From CAVPDG01 sp963702535 (lineage in GTDB: Bacteria > Chloroflexota > Anaerolineae > Anaerolineales > UBA4823), in assembly GCA_963702535.1 (NCBI GenBank), contig CAVPDG010000004.1, positions 310,001-374,000 of the forward strand: a stretch of DNA of 64,000 nucleotides. The letters run 5' to 3'. The position numbers were made by a program, and so were the translations under genes. Numbering within the stretch: the first letter of the stretch is position 1; each line of letters opens with the position of its first letter. Below are positions 1-9,008 of this stretch, piece after piece. The notes beneath the pieces were generated by a model. It saw only the letters and a list, made by a program, of their open reading frames with translations. It was not told where the DNA came from and did not search any database.

Positions 1-7
1 ATGAAAA

Positions 8-41
8 GCGAAAACCGCCAGATAACACCGGCGGTTTTCGC
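8..41 (-). terminator. Rho-independent terminator of tRNA-Glu
   Basis: A perfect 12-bp inverted repeat (8-19 and 30-41, 10-nt loop) lies 6 bases beyond the 3' end of the tRNA. On the minus strand it is followed by TTTT, the classical intrinsic terminator layout. Confidence 0.85.
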
Positions 42-47
42 ATCTTG

Positions 48-120
48 TGCCCCCACAGGGATTCGAACCCTGGTTTTAGCCTTGAAAGGGCTGCGTCCTG
101 GTCCCCTAGACGATGGGGGC
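48..120 (-). tRNA. tRNA-Glu (anticodon UUC)
   Basis: The minus strand folds as a 73-nt cloverleaf. It has a 7-bp acceptor stem (114-120 with 49-55), discriminator A at 48, a T-arm with the TTCGAAT loop and a 5-bp stem, and anticodon loop CTTTCAA giving anticodon TTC. The D-region GTCTAGGGGACCAGGAC is typical of glutamate tRNAs. The 3' CCA is not encoded. One anticodon-stem pair (C-A) appears mismatched. A promoter lies upstream and a terminator downstream, so this is a single-gene transcription unit divergent from rplS. Confidence 0.95.
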
Positions 121-141
121 AAGCTTTCTTGACCGGCACAC

Positions 142-170
142 ATTGTAACCACAATCTATGCGTTTGGCAA
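142..170 (-). promoter_or_regulatory. Sigma70-type promoter of tRNA-Glu
   Basis: On the minus strand TTGCCA (170-165) and TACAAT (147-142) are separated by exactly 17 bp. Transcription would start about 15 bases before the tRNA 5' end. Confidence 0.65.
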
Positions 171-218
171 GGGGATTGATTCCCTGGCAAAAATTTACTT
201 CCCAAATCCGGATGGGCA

Positions 219-227
219 TGTTATAAT
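219..227 (+). promoter_or_regulatory. Extended -10 promoter of rplS
   Basis: TGTTATAAT matches the extended -10 form TGnTATAAT, about 83 bases before the rplS start. No convincing -35 box is visible, as is usual for extended -10 promoters. Confidence 0.5.
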
Positions 228-309
228 CCCACGCCGCGCTGCTCCGGGCGATGTGATGTTTCCCGAGAAGGTGCGATCCATGCAAGATGATGGTTGAGGA
301 TTGATCGAT

Positions 310-660
310 ATGAGCGAGTTATTGAAATCAACAGAGGCACCCGTCAACGAAAACGTCCCACAGCTCCGTCCGGGAGATATGGTCAAAGTCTTCGTGCGCA
401 TCAAGGAAGGCAACAGCGAGCGTACCCAGGAGTTCAAGGGCATGGTGATCCGCATGCGCAACAGCGGCAACAATGCCAATTTCACAGTGCGGCGCATCGC
501 CAGCAACGGCGTCGGCGTCGAGCGCACCTTTCTCATGCGCTCCCCCCGCCTGGAGAAAGTTGTCGTCGAGCGCCATTCTCAGGTGCGCCGGGCGCAGCTT
601 TACTTCTTGCGCGGCAAGACGGGCAAATCCTCCCGCCTCAAGCAGAAGTTTACCGCTTGA
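310..660 (+). CDS. rplS: 50S ribosomal protein L19
   Basis: This 116-residue basic protein of the large ribosomal subunit sits at the interface with the 30S subunit. The L19 signature is clear: LRPGDMVKVFVRIKEG near residue 20, EFKGMVI, the IASNGVGVERTF block, and the C-terminal VVERHSQVRRAQLYFLRG followed by a basic tail. Length is normal for the family. ATG at 310 is preferred over TTG at 301 because GAGGA (296-300) gives about 9 bases of spacing to the ATG. The usual neighbour trmD is not seen, although little upstream sequence is present. It is read from an extended -10 promoter. Confidence 0.97.
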   Translation: MSELLKSTEAPVNENVPQLRPGDMVKVFVRIKEGNSERTQEFKGMVIRMRNSGNNANFTVRRIASNGVGVERTFLMRSPRLEKVVVERHSQVRRAQLYFLRGKTGKSSRLKQKFTA

Positions 661-776
661 TCGGTTCCTGATGCAGCTCATCCCCATTTGCCGGGGATTC
701 AATTTAGCTCACCTGGGCGTAGCCTCTTTCCGTGCTGCGCCCTTTTGTTGTTCCTGATATTGAGATTGTTCAGTTT

Positions 777-1509
777 ATGGCAGCGCCGCTGATCGGCATC
801 ACCACGGATCGTTACCTGGGCGGGCTGGGTCTGACACAGCAGGGCATCACCCAGGCGTATATCGAATCTGTCTACCAGGCGGGCGGCTGCCCGGTGCTGG
901 TCCCGCTGGGGGGACCGGCGGAAGCCTATGCCGAACTGGCAGGGCGCCTGGATGGGGTGCTTTTCACCGGCGGCGGCGATGTGCATCCGGCGGCTTACGC
1001 CTCGCAGCCTCACCCGAAAGTTGCTGCTGTAGACGAAGACCGCGACCGCGTGGAGATTGCCCTGTTGTCCCTGACGATCGAGCGCCGCTTGCCTTTCCTG
1101 GGCATCTGCCGCGGTCTGCAGGTGATCAACGTTGCCCTGGGCGGTACTTTATTCGAGGATATCGCCGACCAGCGCCCGGATTCGCTCAAGCACGATTACT
1201 TCCCCGGATTTCCCGCGCAATTTCCTGGCGCATGGCGTCGATATTGAGGCGGGCAGCCTGCTGGCGCAGGCTCTGGGCTTGCAGCAGGTGCAGGTCAACA
1301 GCCTGCACCACCAGGCGGCGCGGCGCCTGGCGGCGGGTCTGGTTCCTACCGCCCTGGCGCCCGACGGGATGGTGGAGGGGGTGGAGCTTCCCGATTACCC
1401 GTTCGGGCTGGCGGTGCAGTGGCACCCGGAATGGCTGCAGGAGCACCTGTGCATGCGCGCCCTGTTCCAGGCTTTTATCCAGGCGGCGGAGGTGCGGCAT
1501 GGCGGGTGA
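777..1509 (+). CDS. Gamma-glutamyl-gamma-aminobutyrate hydrolase-like class I GATase, peptidase C26 (frameshifted)
   Basis: Class I glutamine-amidotransferase-fold hydrolase of the peptidase C26/PuuD group, which cleaves gamma-glutamyl amide bonds. Seen: N-terminal PLIGITTDR, FTGGGDVHP, the nucleophile elbow LGICRGLQVINVALGG and, in a second frame, the catalytic WHPEW near the C-terminus. Joined length (about 243 residues) fits the family. The frame changes near 1205-1215, where the first frame drifts off after HDYFPGFP and the next frame continues RNFLAHGVDIEAGS. One base is probably wrong there. The 3' end overlaps murI by 11 bp, suggesting translational coupling. The substrate cannot be told from sequence. 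Confidence 0.85.
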
Positions 1510-2333
1510 TGCTCGGGCTGGATCGCTCGGCGTCTTTGATTCGGGCGTCGGCGGGCTTTCGGTGCTCAAAGCCATCCGCAAGCAGCTTCCGGATGAAGAT
1601 GTGCTCTACGTGGCGGACCAGGCGCATGTGCCCTACGGTCCTCGCCCGATGGAGCAGGTGAGATCTTTTTCCGAAGCGATCACGCGCTTCCTGCTCGCCC
1701 GGGGCAGCAAGATCATCGTGGTAGCTTGCAACACGGCTTCAGCTTGCGCCCTGCACAGCTTGCGCCAGGATTTCCCCCAGGCGCCTTTCGTCGGGATGGA
1801 GCCGGCAGTCAAGCCCGCCGCCGAGACCTCGCGCAGCGGGGTGGTCGGCGTGCTTGCCACGCCGGCAACCTTCCAGGGGGCGCTGTACGCTTCGGTCATC
1901 GAGCGCTTTGCCCGCGGCGTCACCGTGCTGCAGCACACCTGCCCGGGGTCTGGTGGCGCAAATCGAAGCCGGCGAGCTCGCATCCGCAAAGACGCGGGCG
2001 ATCCTGGAGGATGCCCTCCTGCCCATGCTGGCGCAGGGTATCGATACCGTTGTGCTGGGCTGCACGCATTATCCCTTTGTCATCCCGCTCATCGAGGCGA
2101 TCAGCGGTCCCGAGGTGCGCGTCATCGATCCGGCGCCCGCCGTGGCGCGCCAGGTGGAGCGCCTGCTCAACGAGCGCCGCCTGCGCTCTGACCGCGGCTC
2201 CTCTGGCAGGCTGCAGGTTTTAACCACCGGCGACCCGGTTTCGCTGGCAGGCATGCTGCCGGCTCTGCTCGGTGAAGCCAGCCCGGTCGGACAGCTGCGT
2301 TGGGTTGGCGAGCGCCTGGAAGCCGCCGGCTAA
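1499..2333 (+). CDS. murI: Glutamate racemase (frameshifted)
   Basis: Makes D-glutamate from L-glutamate for peptidoglycan, in the cytoplasm. Seen: GVFDSGVGGLSVL at the N-terminus, first catalytic cysteine in IIVVACNTAS (near residue 77), and the second in VVLGCTHYPFVIP. Both active-site cysteines and the flanking Asp are present, and about 277 residues is a normal length. The frame changes near 1945 in a run of four G. Removing one G joins HTCPG directly to LVAQIEAGEL, so a homopolymer error is the simplest explanation for a gene expected to be essential. It overlaps the upstream hydrolase by 11 bp and converges with the PhoD-like gene, overlapping its end by 4 bp. Confidence 0.93.
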
Positions 2334-3751
2334 TCGCCGGCTCCGGCTAGCAGGCTCCCATCTTCTCCATAAACCTCATAGGAAACTAGCGGTCGATCTC
2401 CTGAAAGGTCGACGCGCACCACGCCGAAATTGTTTTGATGGACGGTGAAGATGCGCTCCAGCCTCGCCAGCGGAGCGTAGCGCCGCGGCGAGTACAGGTA
2501 ACGCGTGGATTGATCGGATTTCTGCTCGAAGGGTGTGGAGCAGAATTCCCAGAGGGTGATCCTGCGCTCCTGCGGTCCATACAGCTCGGCGCGCACGGCG
2601 TGCGCGGCATGCAGGTCGCCTGCCAGCAGGTAGACGTTTTCTATGCCGTTGGCTGCCAGCAGGTGCAGCAGCCGCTCCCGCTCGCGGGGGAAGCCGGACC
2701 AGCGGTCGGCGGGGATATCCAGCCACATGCTGTACAGCAAGGCGCTGGACGTGACCAGGAATTTAACCGGGTAGGCGTCTTTCACGCTCAACAGCCAGGT
2801 CTCTAACATCCGCCACTGGTCTTCACCCAGCATCGAGCGCTCCCGGCGGTTGCGCATGCGCATCGTGCGCGTATCCAGCACGAAGAAGGCAGCCGCGCCG
2901 AAGGTGAAGGTGTAAGCCAGCGAACCGTTCTGCCCGGGTTCCAGGTTGTACTGCCCTGCTGTGTCCACCGGCGGCGGTTGGAGTAACGCGGGGGCGTGCA
3001 TGCCCTGGTGCTCCCAGTATGCCTGCAGGGCGTGCTGGACGCGCTGCAGCGGCAGGTGGCGCTCCTGCGGCGGTCTGCCCTGCAGCCAGCGGATTGCCAT
3101 GTCCCACCAGGGGATGGTCGCCCAGCGCCGCTGGCGATCCAGCCAGCGCCAGTCATCATCCACCTCGTGGTCATCCAGGGTCATGAATGCCGGCAGGCTT
3201 GCCAGTAGCTGGCGCAGCGCCGGTCGTGACCAGGTGTAGGCGTACACATCGCGGTAATCCTGCAGCGTGCAGGCGACCTTGCCGATGCCGTTGTACTCGT
3301 ATGCGTCGGCGTAGATCTGGTCGCCGATCATGAGCAAGAAGCGCAAATTGTCCACCTCCTGGCGCTCTGCCAGGGCGTGAAAGATCTGCCCGCCGTTCTC
3401 ATCTGCCGGTCGGAAGCACGAGCCGAAAGCAAAGGCAAAGGATTCTCGGCTGCCCGATGCGGGGAAGGTGCTGAAAGCCGGATAACCCTCATGCGGGTGG
3501 GGTGGGGCGTCGCTCTGAGTTAAGGTGTAGTAGTAGCGGTGGTTGGGGAAAAGGTCCTGCAGCGGCGCCACGCCGGCGAAGCCGGTGGCGGGTTCCACGG
3601 GCAGCGATTGCCCTGCCAGGCTAGCATCGCTCAGGTCGGGCTCCTTGCCCAGCCAGGCGTACAGGGTGGCTGGACCATCGCAGCGCCCCCACAGGTAAGC
3701 GCTGCGGGAAGATAACCCTCCGATGATCGGACCCAAGATCAAGCGGCTCAT
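2330..3751 (-). CDS. PhoD-like metallophosphatase (alkaline phosphatase D family)
   Basis: A 473-residue calcineurin-fold phosphoesterase. Seen in order: an N-terminal Fn3-like PhoD leader domain, FAFGSC, metal-binding GDQIYAD, LDDHEVDDDW, FFVLDTRTMR and LLAGDLHAAH, which are the conserved PhoD metal and catalytic blocks. No Tat or Sec signal peptide is visible, so it may act in the cytoplasm, unlike classical secreted PhoD. ATG at 3751 is chosen because AAGGAGG lies 5 bases before it, while a GTG at 3757 would sit inside that site. It is the last gene of the minus-strand run that starts with the biotin carboxylase. The substrate is unknown. Confidence 0.85.
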   Translation of the reverse strand: MSRLILGPIIGGLSSRSAYLWGRCDGPATLYAWLGKEPDLSDASLAGQSLPVEPATGFAGVAPLQDLFPNHRYYYTLTQSDAPPHPHEGYPAFSTFPASGSRESFAFAFGSCFRPADENGGQIFHALAERQEVDNLRFLLMIGDQIYADAYEYNGIGKVACTLQDYRDVYAYTWSRPALRQLLASLPAFMTLDDHEVDDDWRWLDRQRRWATIPWWDMAIRWLQGRPPQERHLPLQRVQHALQAYWEHQGMHAPALLQPPPVDTAGQYNLEPGQNGSLAYTFTFGAAAFFVLDTRTMRMRNRRERSMLGEDQWRMLETWLLSVKDAYPVKFLVTSSALLYSMWLDIPADRWSGFPRERERLLHLLAANGIENVYLLAGDLHAAHAVRAELYGPQERRITLWEFCSTPFEQKSDQSTRYLYSPRRYAPLARLERIFTVHQNNFGVVRVDLSGDRPLVSYEVYGEDGSLLAGAGD

Positions 3752-3821
3752 AACCACCTCCTTGCACGATGCGGACCATCATCCTGCCAGCCTTGCGGCG
3801 ACTGGCGCCTCGGGTTTTGGG

Positions 3822-4802
3822 TCAGGCGGACGCTTTTCCGTTACCCTGCCCTTCGTAGACGCGCAGCAAGACCACGCTGGCGATGATCAGCGCGCTGCCC
3901 GCCAGCTGGACGCCGGTAAGCTGCTCGCCCAGGAAGATATACGCCAGCACAGCCGTGATCGCCGGCTCGAGCGTGGCGATCAGGTTGGCTACGCTGGCGG
4001 GCAAATAGCCCAGGCTGACCGTGTACAGCCCAAAGCCTGCCAGCGTGGGACCGATCGCCAGTAGCAACAGGATCAGCCAGCCTGCCCAGGAGCTGCCCAG
4101 CCAGAACAGGTTCGCGGATGCCAGCGCTGGGCTGAAGAAGCTTGCCACCCAATTGAAGATCAGCACGAAAACCGAAGCGCCGCCGAAGCCATAGAGCATG
4201 GCGGTCCACGGATTGATGCTGCGCTTGGCGGCTGTGCGCCCCATCAGGCTGTATGCGGCAAACGCCAGCCCGGTCGCCAGCCCCACGATGATGCCCAGCC
4301 CGTTCACCTGCCAGGTAGCGGGATCGTACGCTCCAGAGACCAGCACGCAGCCGGTCAGGCTGAGCAGCACCAATCCCATCTTGACCCAGCCCAGCGCTTC
4401 GGAGAGCAGCCAGCGCCCCAGGATGGCGGTGTACGCCGCCGAGCTGTATGCCAGCACGGTTGCCACGGCTGCGCCGTTCAGCGCCACGGAAAACGTCCAG
4501 AACGAGTTGAAGACCGCCAGGATCACGGCATACGCCAGCAAAAATCCCCGGTCGGTGCGCTTGATGCGGTACAGGCTGCGCCGGAACACGCCCAGCGCCA
4601 GGAGCAGCGCTGCGAAAAGGAATAGGTCGCGCCAGAAAGCCAGCACCAGCGCCGGCAGGCTGTAAACGGTGGTCAGGTAGCGGATGAAGATGGCAGTGGA
4701 TGACCAGAAGACGATCCCTACCAGGCAGATGATGTAGCCGCGTGTCACGTCTGGCGCGCGGCTTGTTTCCACGGAGGGGGTATTGATCTCGGTTTCGACC
4801 AT
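3822..4802 (-). CDS. EamA/DMT-family transporter
   Basis: A 326-residue integral membrane protein with about ten hydrophobic segments arranged as two EamA repeats. The first begins GYIICLVGIVFWSSTAIFIRYL, and the second has NWVASFF and the closing motif LEPAITAVLAYIFLGEQLT. Drug/metabolite transporters of this kind move small metabolites across the cytoplasmic membrane, and the substrate cannot be predicted. It lies 24 bases downstream of the split-barrel protein gene in the same direction. No strong ribosome-binding site precedes the ATG. Confidence 0.88.
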   Translation of the reverse strand: MVETEINTPSVETSRAPDVTRGYIICLVGIVFWSSTAIFIRYLTTVYSLPALVLAFWRDLFLFAALLLALGVFRRSLYRIKRTDRGFLLAYAVILAVFNSFWTFSVALNGAAVATVLAYSSAAYTAILGRWLLSEALGWVKMGLVLLSLTGCVLVSGAYDPATWQVNGLGIIVGLATGLAFAAYSLMGRTAAKRSINPWTAMLYGFGGASVFVLIFNWVASFFSPALASANLFWLGSSWAGWLILLLLAIGPTLAGFGLYTVSLGYLPASVANLIATLEPAITAVLAYIFLGEQLTGVQLAGSALIIASVVLLRVYEGQGNGKASA

Positions 4803-4826
4803 AAAAATTATTCGGGCGATGTGCGC

Positions 4827-5399
4827 TTACAGCCAACGCTCATCCAGAGCCTGCCACTCAGGAGATTGCTTGGCGCGCTCGGGCCAGTTACGCTTGCCGC
4901 TCCAACTGGAGATTGCCAGGGCGTACACCGCTGTGCGTTTCAGCTCCTGCTCAGTGATGGGGCGATATTCTACGCCAGGCTGCATTTCTGGAAAGTGCTT
5001 CTGGATCAACCCGTACAGGGCGCGGCATGCTTCCTCGCCATCTTCCACCAGGCGCAGATCGCCGAAAACGGTCACGCTCTCGTACTGCAGGGCGAATTCC
5101 AGGGCGACGTTGGACGCCAGTAGGCTGCCAATCCGGCAGGCTTCAAAGCAAGCGTGCGGGTGGCGCTGGCTGTTGGCGTGCAGCCTGCCCGTCGTAGCGG
5201 CGTGGATATAGATGGCGTGCGTCTCGGCGTCGTACCAGAAGAGCAGCGGCGTGATAAAAGGCTGCTCGTCCCAGCGGGTCGCCAGGTGCCCCACCTCTGC
5301 CGTGGTCAGGAAGGCTTTAATCCAGGCGTCGTCGCAAGCCAGCTCTGCGCGGCGGATGCTGTTAGCGGGTGTGTTTTCCGGACTGTAGTCCTTGCTCAT
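4827..5399 (-). CDS. Pyridoxamine 5'-phosphate oxidase family (flavin-binding split barrel) protein
   Basis: A 190-residue protein of the Pyridox_ox_2 / NimA-like type. Seen: LTTAEVGHLATRWDEQPFITPLLFWYD, then IYIHAATTGRLHANSQRHPHACFEA and a C-terminal half with YESVTVFGDLRLVEDGEEA, the usual strand order of this split barrel. Such proteins bind FMN, F420 or heme and act as reductases or cofactor-binding proteins, but the activity is not deducible here. It starts 4 bases after the stop of the CYTH gene with GAAGGT as ribosome-binding site, so the two are probably co-translated. Confidence 0.82.
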   Translation of the reverse strand: MSKDYSPENTPANSIRRAELACDDAWIKAFLTTAEVGHLATRWDEQPFITPLLFWYDAETHAIYIHAATTGRLHANSQRHPHACFEACRIGSLLASNVALEFALQYESVTVFGDLRLVEDGEEACRALYGLIQKHFPEMQPGVEYRPITEQELKRTAVYALAISSWSGKRNWPERAKQSPEWQALDERWL

Positions 5400-5403
5400 G
5401 GCA

Positions 5404-6059
5404 CTAACCTTCGTCTGCGGCGCGCAGCCCCAGGTCGGCGGCGGTCACGGGTAGTGTGGCGAAGTTGTCGAAGCTCAGGTCGCGGAAGGTGAAGCTCAGC
5501 CGCGTGCGCAGCTTCTCGAACAGGGCGGTATAGCTCTCCGGAGCTGCGCGCGTCCAGTCGACCTGGAGGGTTTGCGCCAGGCGCTGCATGCCAGCCGGAT
5601 CGGGACCTTCGATTTCCAGGAAGCTGCCGTAGGGCATCTCATCCAGCAAGATCTCCATGCCTTCCATCTCGTACGTCGTGCGGTACTTCTCGTACATCAT
5701 GATCACCTGGTAGCCCAGCGCTTCCAGGAAAGCCCGCGCCGACGAGAAATCGCTCACGGTGAGAGGAAAGCCCACGCCGACGAGAAATCGCTCACGGTAA
5801 ATTCGATTTCCTGGCGCGCCCGCGCTCCTTCCAGGGTTTGGGCGGGTCCCTTATAGGTCAGGCGCGCTTTGTTGTCCTGGCGCAAGCGCAAGACCTGGTA
5901 CTGGCGCAGCAGGTCGCCTTGGGGCGTGTCGAAGCGCAGGTTGATCTCGTGCGTGCGCCCGTGAACGAGGTGGGCGCCCAGTCCTTCCAGGCGCTGCGCC
6001 AGCGCTGGCAGGTCTGTGATATAGAACTTCACTTCAATTTCCTGGTTGTTTTGCGCCAT
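5404..6059 (-). CDS. CYTH-domain protein (class IV adenylate cyclase / triphosphatase type), disrupted by a tandem duplication
   Basis: CYTH proteins are triphosphate tunnel enzymes that hydrolyse or cyclise triphosphates with a metal. Seen: the defining ExExK motif in QEIEVKFYI at the N-terminus, HEINLRFDTPQGDLLRQYQVLRLR, LTYKGP, and in the second frame a tail with EILLDEMPYGSFLEIEGP, characteristic of class IV cyclase-like CYTH members. The gene is split by two 35-bp near-identical copies (5726-5760 and 5764-5798, period 38), which shift the frame; removing one repeat unit restores continuous sequence TVSDFSSARAFLEALGY. It starts one base after the stop of the biotin carrier gene. Substrate is unknown. 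Confidence 0.8.
5726..5798. repeat. 35-bp tandem duplication inside CYTH gene
   Basis: Copies at 5726-5760 and 5764-5798 differ at one base (G5736 versus A5774) and are separated by GAG. The 38-bp period is not a multiple of three, so it shifts the reading frame and repeats the peptide TVSDFSSA. Confidence 0.9.
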
Positions 6060-6060
6060 C

Positions 6061-6558
6061 TCACACCACACTCAGCAAGGTCTGTTTGAGCTCCACGCTA
6101 TCGCCCACTTTCACCCGCATGCGGGCGATGGTGCCGGGGCGCGGCGCTTTGAGCTCGTTTTGCATTTTCATCAATTCCAGCACCAGCAGCACATCCCCTT
6201 TGCTCACCGTTTGCCCCTCGCTTACCGGGATGGCAACCACCAGCCCGGGCATAGGCGCTTTCAGGTGGAACTCGGCGTGCTCGGCAACGCCGCCGCGCGA
6301 GGTGCGGCGCAGGCGCTTTTCCCGCTCATCTTCCACGGATGCCTGGTAATGAGCGCCGCGGAGCAGCACTTGCAGCCCGTCTTCCCCTTCATATACGTAT
6401 GACTCGAAGGACTTCCCGTCTAGCAGTAAGGAGTAGACCGGCTGCTCGCTGACCAACTCGAAATCGATGTGGTAGCGCACGCCGTTCACCAGCAGGGTGT
6501 GCTCGTCGATGATCTCGATCAGGTATTCGCGCTCTCCGATTGTGGTGACGTATCTCAT
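6061..6558 (-). CDS. Biotin carboxyl carrier subunit of acyl-CoA carboxylase
   Basis: A 165-residue protein carrying the biotin that shuttles CO2 between biotin carboxylase and carboxyltransferase. The C-terminal biotinyl domain (about 97-165) has APMPGLV, then the biotinylation site LELMKMQNEL with Lys131. The canonical EAMKM is here ELMKM, a variant also used in propionyl-CoA or methylmalonyl-type carriers. The N-terminal half resembles the BT/linker region of these carriers. It lies 24 bases after the biotin carboxylase gene, with GGTAGAGG before the ATG. It should act with AccC (6583-8097) and the carboxyltransferase (9073-10623). Confidence 0.88.
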   Translation of the reverse strand: MRYVTTIGEREYLIEIIDEHTLLVNGVRYHIDFELVSEQPVYSLLLDGKSFESYVYEGEDGLQVLLRGAHYQASVEDEREKRLRRTSRGGVAEHAEFHLKAPMPGLVVAIPVSEGQTVSKGDVLLVLELMKMQNELKAPRPGTIARMRVKVGDSVELKQTLLSVV

Positions 6559-6582
6559 CCTCTACCTTCCCTCCGCATCGGG

Positions 6583-8097
6583 TTAGCGATGCAGCCGCTC
6601 CCAGCGGCTGAGCCACTTCCAGTTGCTGGTATCCCGTTCGCCGCGCTGGATGATATGCGCTGCCCGCTCGGTGCGTTGGTGCGCCACCAGGGTCGCCAGG
6701 ATAGCGGCGATCTCAGCATCTTTCCCCTTGCCGTCCACCGCTTCTCGGATCGAAAAGCGCTCTTCTACGAAGCGCGTGTCGTATTGCCCCGCCATGAAGC
6801 GATGAGAATCCATCAGCGTCTGGTGGAAGGGGATGTTGGTGTGCACCCCCACAATCTTGTATTCCTCCAGGGCGCGGCGCATGCGCAGGATGGCTTCGGC
6901 GCGCGTCTCGCCCCACACGATGAGCTTGGAGATCAGCGAATCGTAATACGGGGAGATCTCGAAGCAGGGGTAGACGCCTGTGTCCACGCGCACCCCCGGA
7001 CCGGTAGGGGGCCAGATGTGCGAGATCTGCCCGGTGGAGGGCATGAAGTTGGTGTAAGGGTCTTCGGCGTTGATGCGGCACTCGATTGCCCAGCCGTTGA
7101 TCAGGATGTCTTCCTGAAGATAGCGTAACTGCCTGCCGCGGGCGATGCGGATCTGCTCTTTGACGATATCGACCCCTGTGACCATCTCGGTGACGGGGTG
7201 CTCTACCTGCAAGCGCGTGTTCATCTCTAGAAAGTAAAAGTTCTTGTCTTTATCCACCAGGAACTCGATCGTGCCGGCGTTGACGTAGCCCACCGCCTGC
7301 GCCGCCCGCACCGCCACATCCCCCATGCGCATGCGCATCTCATCGTCGTCATTGATAAATGGGGATGGGCATTCCTCCAGCAGCTTCTGGTGGCGGCGCT
7401 GGATGGAGCATTCCCGCTCCCCCAGGTGGATGGCATTGCCGTGCATGTCTGCCAGCACCTGGATCTCGATATGCCGCGCTCCTTCGACCAGCTTCTCCAG
7501 GTAGACGTTGCCGTCGCCGAAGGATGATTCGGCCTCCCGGCGGGCGGCGTGTAGCAAGCCGGGCATCTCCGCCAGATCGCGCACCTCGCGCATGCCTTTA
7601 CCGCCGCCGCCTGCGGTGGCTTTGATCAGCAGCGGAAAACCAATGCGGGGAGCCATCGCCAGCAGCTCCTCGTCGCGCAGCGAGCCCTCGCCCTCCGTGC
7701 CGGGAACTACCGGCACGCCGGCGCGCGTCACGGTGGCGCGCGCCACGGCTTTATCGCCCATGGCGGCGATCGCAGAAGGCTTGGGACCGATGTATGCGAG
7801 ACCGGCGTCCAGGCATGCCTGGGCGAAATCAGCCCGCTCTGCCAGGAAGCCGTAACCGGGATGGATGGCGGTCGCCCCGGATTTCAAGGCGATCTCGAGG
7901 ATGCGCTCGCCGCGCAGGTAAGACTCGCGCGCCGGCGCTGCGCCCAGGCGGTAAGCCTCGTCTGCGTAGCGCACGTGCAGCGCCTGGCGGTCGGCGTCCG
8001 AAAAGACGGCTACCGTCTCCACGCCCAGCTCGCGGCAAGCGCGCAGGATGCGCACAGCGATCTCGCCCCGGTTGGCGATCAGGACTTTATTGAACAT
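6583..8097 (-). CDS. accC: Biotin carboxylase subunit of acyl-CoA (acetyl/propionyl) carboxylase
   Basis: A 504-residue ATP-grasp enzyme that carboxylates biotin with bicarbonate and ATP. Seen: N-terminal KVLIANRGEIAVRILRACRE, glycine-rich ATP loop TAGGGGKGMREV, RHIEIQVLADMHGN, HQKLLEECPSP, and catalytic MNTRLQVEHPVTEMVTG, followed by the C-terminal biotin carboxylase domain. Length is slightly above the usual 450 residues because of a C-terminal extension. GGAGGAG lies 7 bases before the ATG. It is the first gene of a minus-strand operon continuing with the biotin carrier, CYTH, split-barrel, EamA and PhoD-like genes. Confidence 0.95.
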   Translation of the reverse strand: MFNKVLIANRGEIAVRILRACRELGVETVAVFSDADRQALHVRYADEAYRLGAAPARESYLRGERILEIALKSGATAIHPGYGFLAERADFAQACLDAGLAYIGPKPSAIAAMGDKAVARATVTRAGVPVVPGTEGEGSLRDEELLAMAPRIGFPLLIKATAGGGGKGMREVRDLAEMPGLLHAARREAESSFGDGNVYLEKLVEGARHIEIQVLADMHGNAIHLGERECSIQRRHQKLLEECPSPFINDDDEMRMRMGDVAVRAAQAVGYVNAGTIEFLVDKDKNFYFLEMNTRLQVEHPVTEMVTGVDIVKEQIRIARGRQLRYLQEDILINGWAIECRINAEDPYTNFMPSTGQISHIWPPTGPGVRVDTGVYPCFEISPYYDSLISKLIVWGETRAEAILRMRRALEEYKIVGVHTNIPFHQTLMDSHRFMAGQYDTRFVEERFSIREAVDGKGKDAEIAAILATLVAHQRTERAAHIIQRGERDTSNWKWLSRWERLHR

Positions 8098-8213
8098 GCC
8101 TCACTCCTCCAGCCAAGTATACCGTTAACCTTCTCGACCCTTCACTCCCCAAAATCCGGGTATTTCCACAGTGATTCCCACTGAACCGTGCTAAAAAGCG
8201 CTGAAGCAGCTCG

Positions 8214-8975
8214 CTAATTGTGGCGCCCATCATCTTTTGTTCCGCTCAGGAACGCGATCAGGCGCGGGTTGAAACGCTCAGCCGCCTCCTGGGGCAGCAT
8301 GTGCCCGGCGCCGGGCAGCAGCCAAAACTCGGCGCCGGGGATCGCCGCGGCGATATCCCTGGCATGTTGCGGCGTGGCGTGCTCGTCTTGCTCGCCCTGC
8401 ACCACCAGCGCTGGGCAGGATATGCCTGCCAGCAGCGGGCGCATATCCCAGCTCAGGTTTTCCGTCTTCAGCCACCCGCCGTACCAGCTCTGGAACACCT
8501 GCCCGGCTTTCTCGCCGTGCTGGCGGGTGAATTTACGCTGGAAGTCCGCATCGCTCTCGTAGGTGCGGCGGATCATCTGCATGCCTGGCTCCATCTTCGC
8601 CTCCACGTAAATGTGCGCCGCCACGCTTACCAGCTTTGCCACGCGCCCGGGGTGTGCTGCCGCGAAATACAGGGCGATCGTGCCGCCGTCGCTATGCCCC
8701 ACCAGGGCTGCACGTTCCACTTGCAGCTCATCCAGCAGGCTCACCAGGTCAGCCTGGTCGTCTATAAAGGTCGGCTGCCCCAGCTCCGAGCGCGGGTCGG
8801 ATTTGCCGTAGCCCCAGCGGTCATAAACGATTACCCGCAAGCCAGACGCCGCCAGGGCAGGGGTGGTTTCCTTCCAGGCGCGGATCGAGCCCAACCCGTG
8901 ATGCAGCAGCGCCACCGCCTGCCCGCTGGCGGGTCCGTGAACTTCTACGTTCAGGTTGTGACCGTTGATCTGCAT
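8214..8975 (-). CDS. Alpha/beta hydrolase
   Basis: A 253-residue alpha/beta-fold hydrolase. Seen: oxyanion region LLHHGLGSIRAWKE, YDRWGYGKSD, nucleophile elbow LVGHSDGGTIALYFA (Ser nucleophile), acid region LVVQGEQDEHAT and catalytic His in LPGAGHMLPQEA. The complete triad suggests an active esterase, lactonase or dehalogenase-like enzyme of unknown substrate. ATG at 8975 begins the family-typical MQINGHNLNVEVHG; no strong ribosome-binding site is visible. It sits between the two carboxylase gene blocks, downstream of a long perfect hairpin. Confidence 0.85.
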   Translation of the reverse strand: MQINGHNLNVEVHGPASGQAVALLHHGLGSIRAWKETTPALAASGLRVIVYDRWGYGKSDPRSELGQPTFIDDQADLVSLLDELQVERAALVGHSDGGTIALYFAAAHPGRVAKLVSVAAHIYVEAKMEPGMQMIRRTYESDADFQRKFTRQHGEKAGQVFQSWYGGWLKTENLSWDMRPLLAGISCPALVVQGEQDEHATPQHARDIAAAIPGAEFWLLPGAGHMLPQEAAERFNPRLIAFLSGTKDDGRHN

Positions 8976-9008
8976 GGCTGAGTATCTATCCAAAAACGGA
9001 TGATGTAC

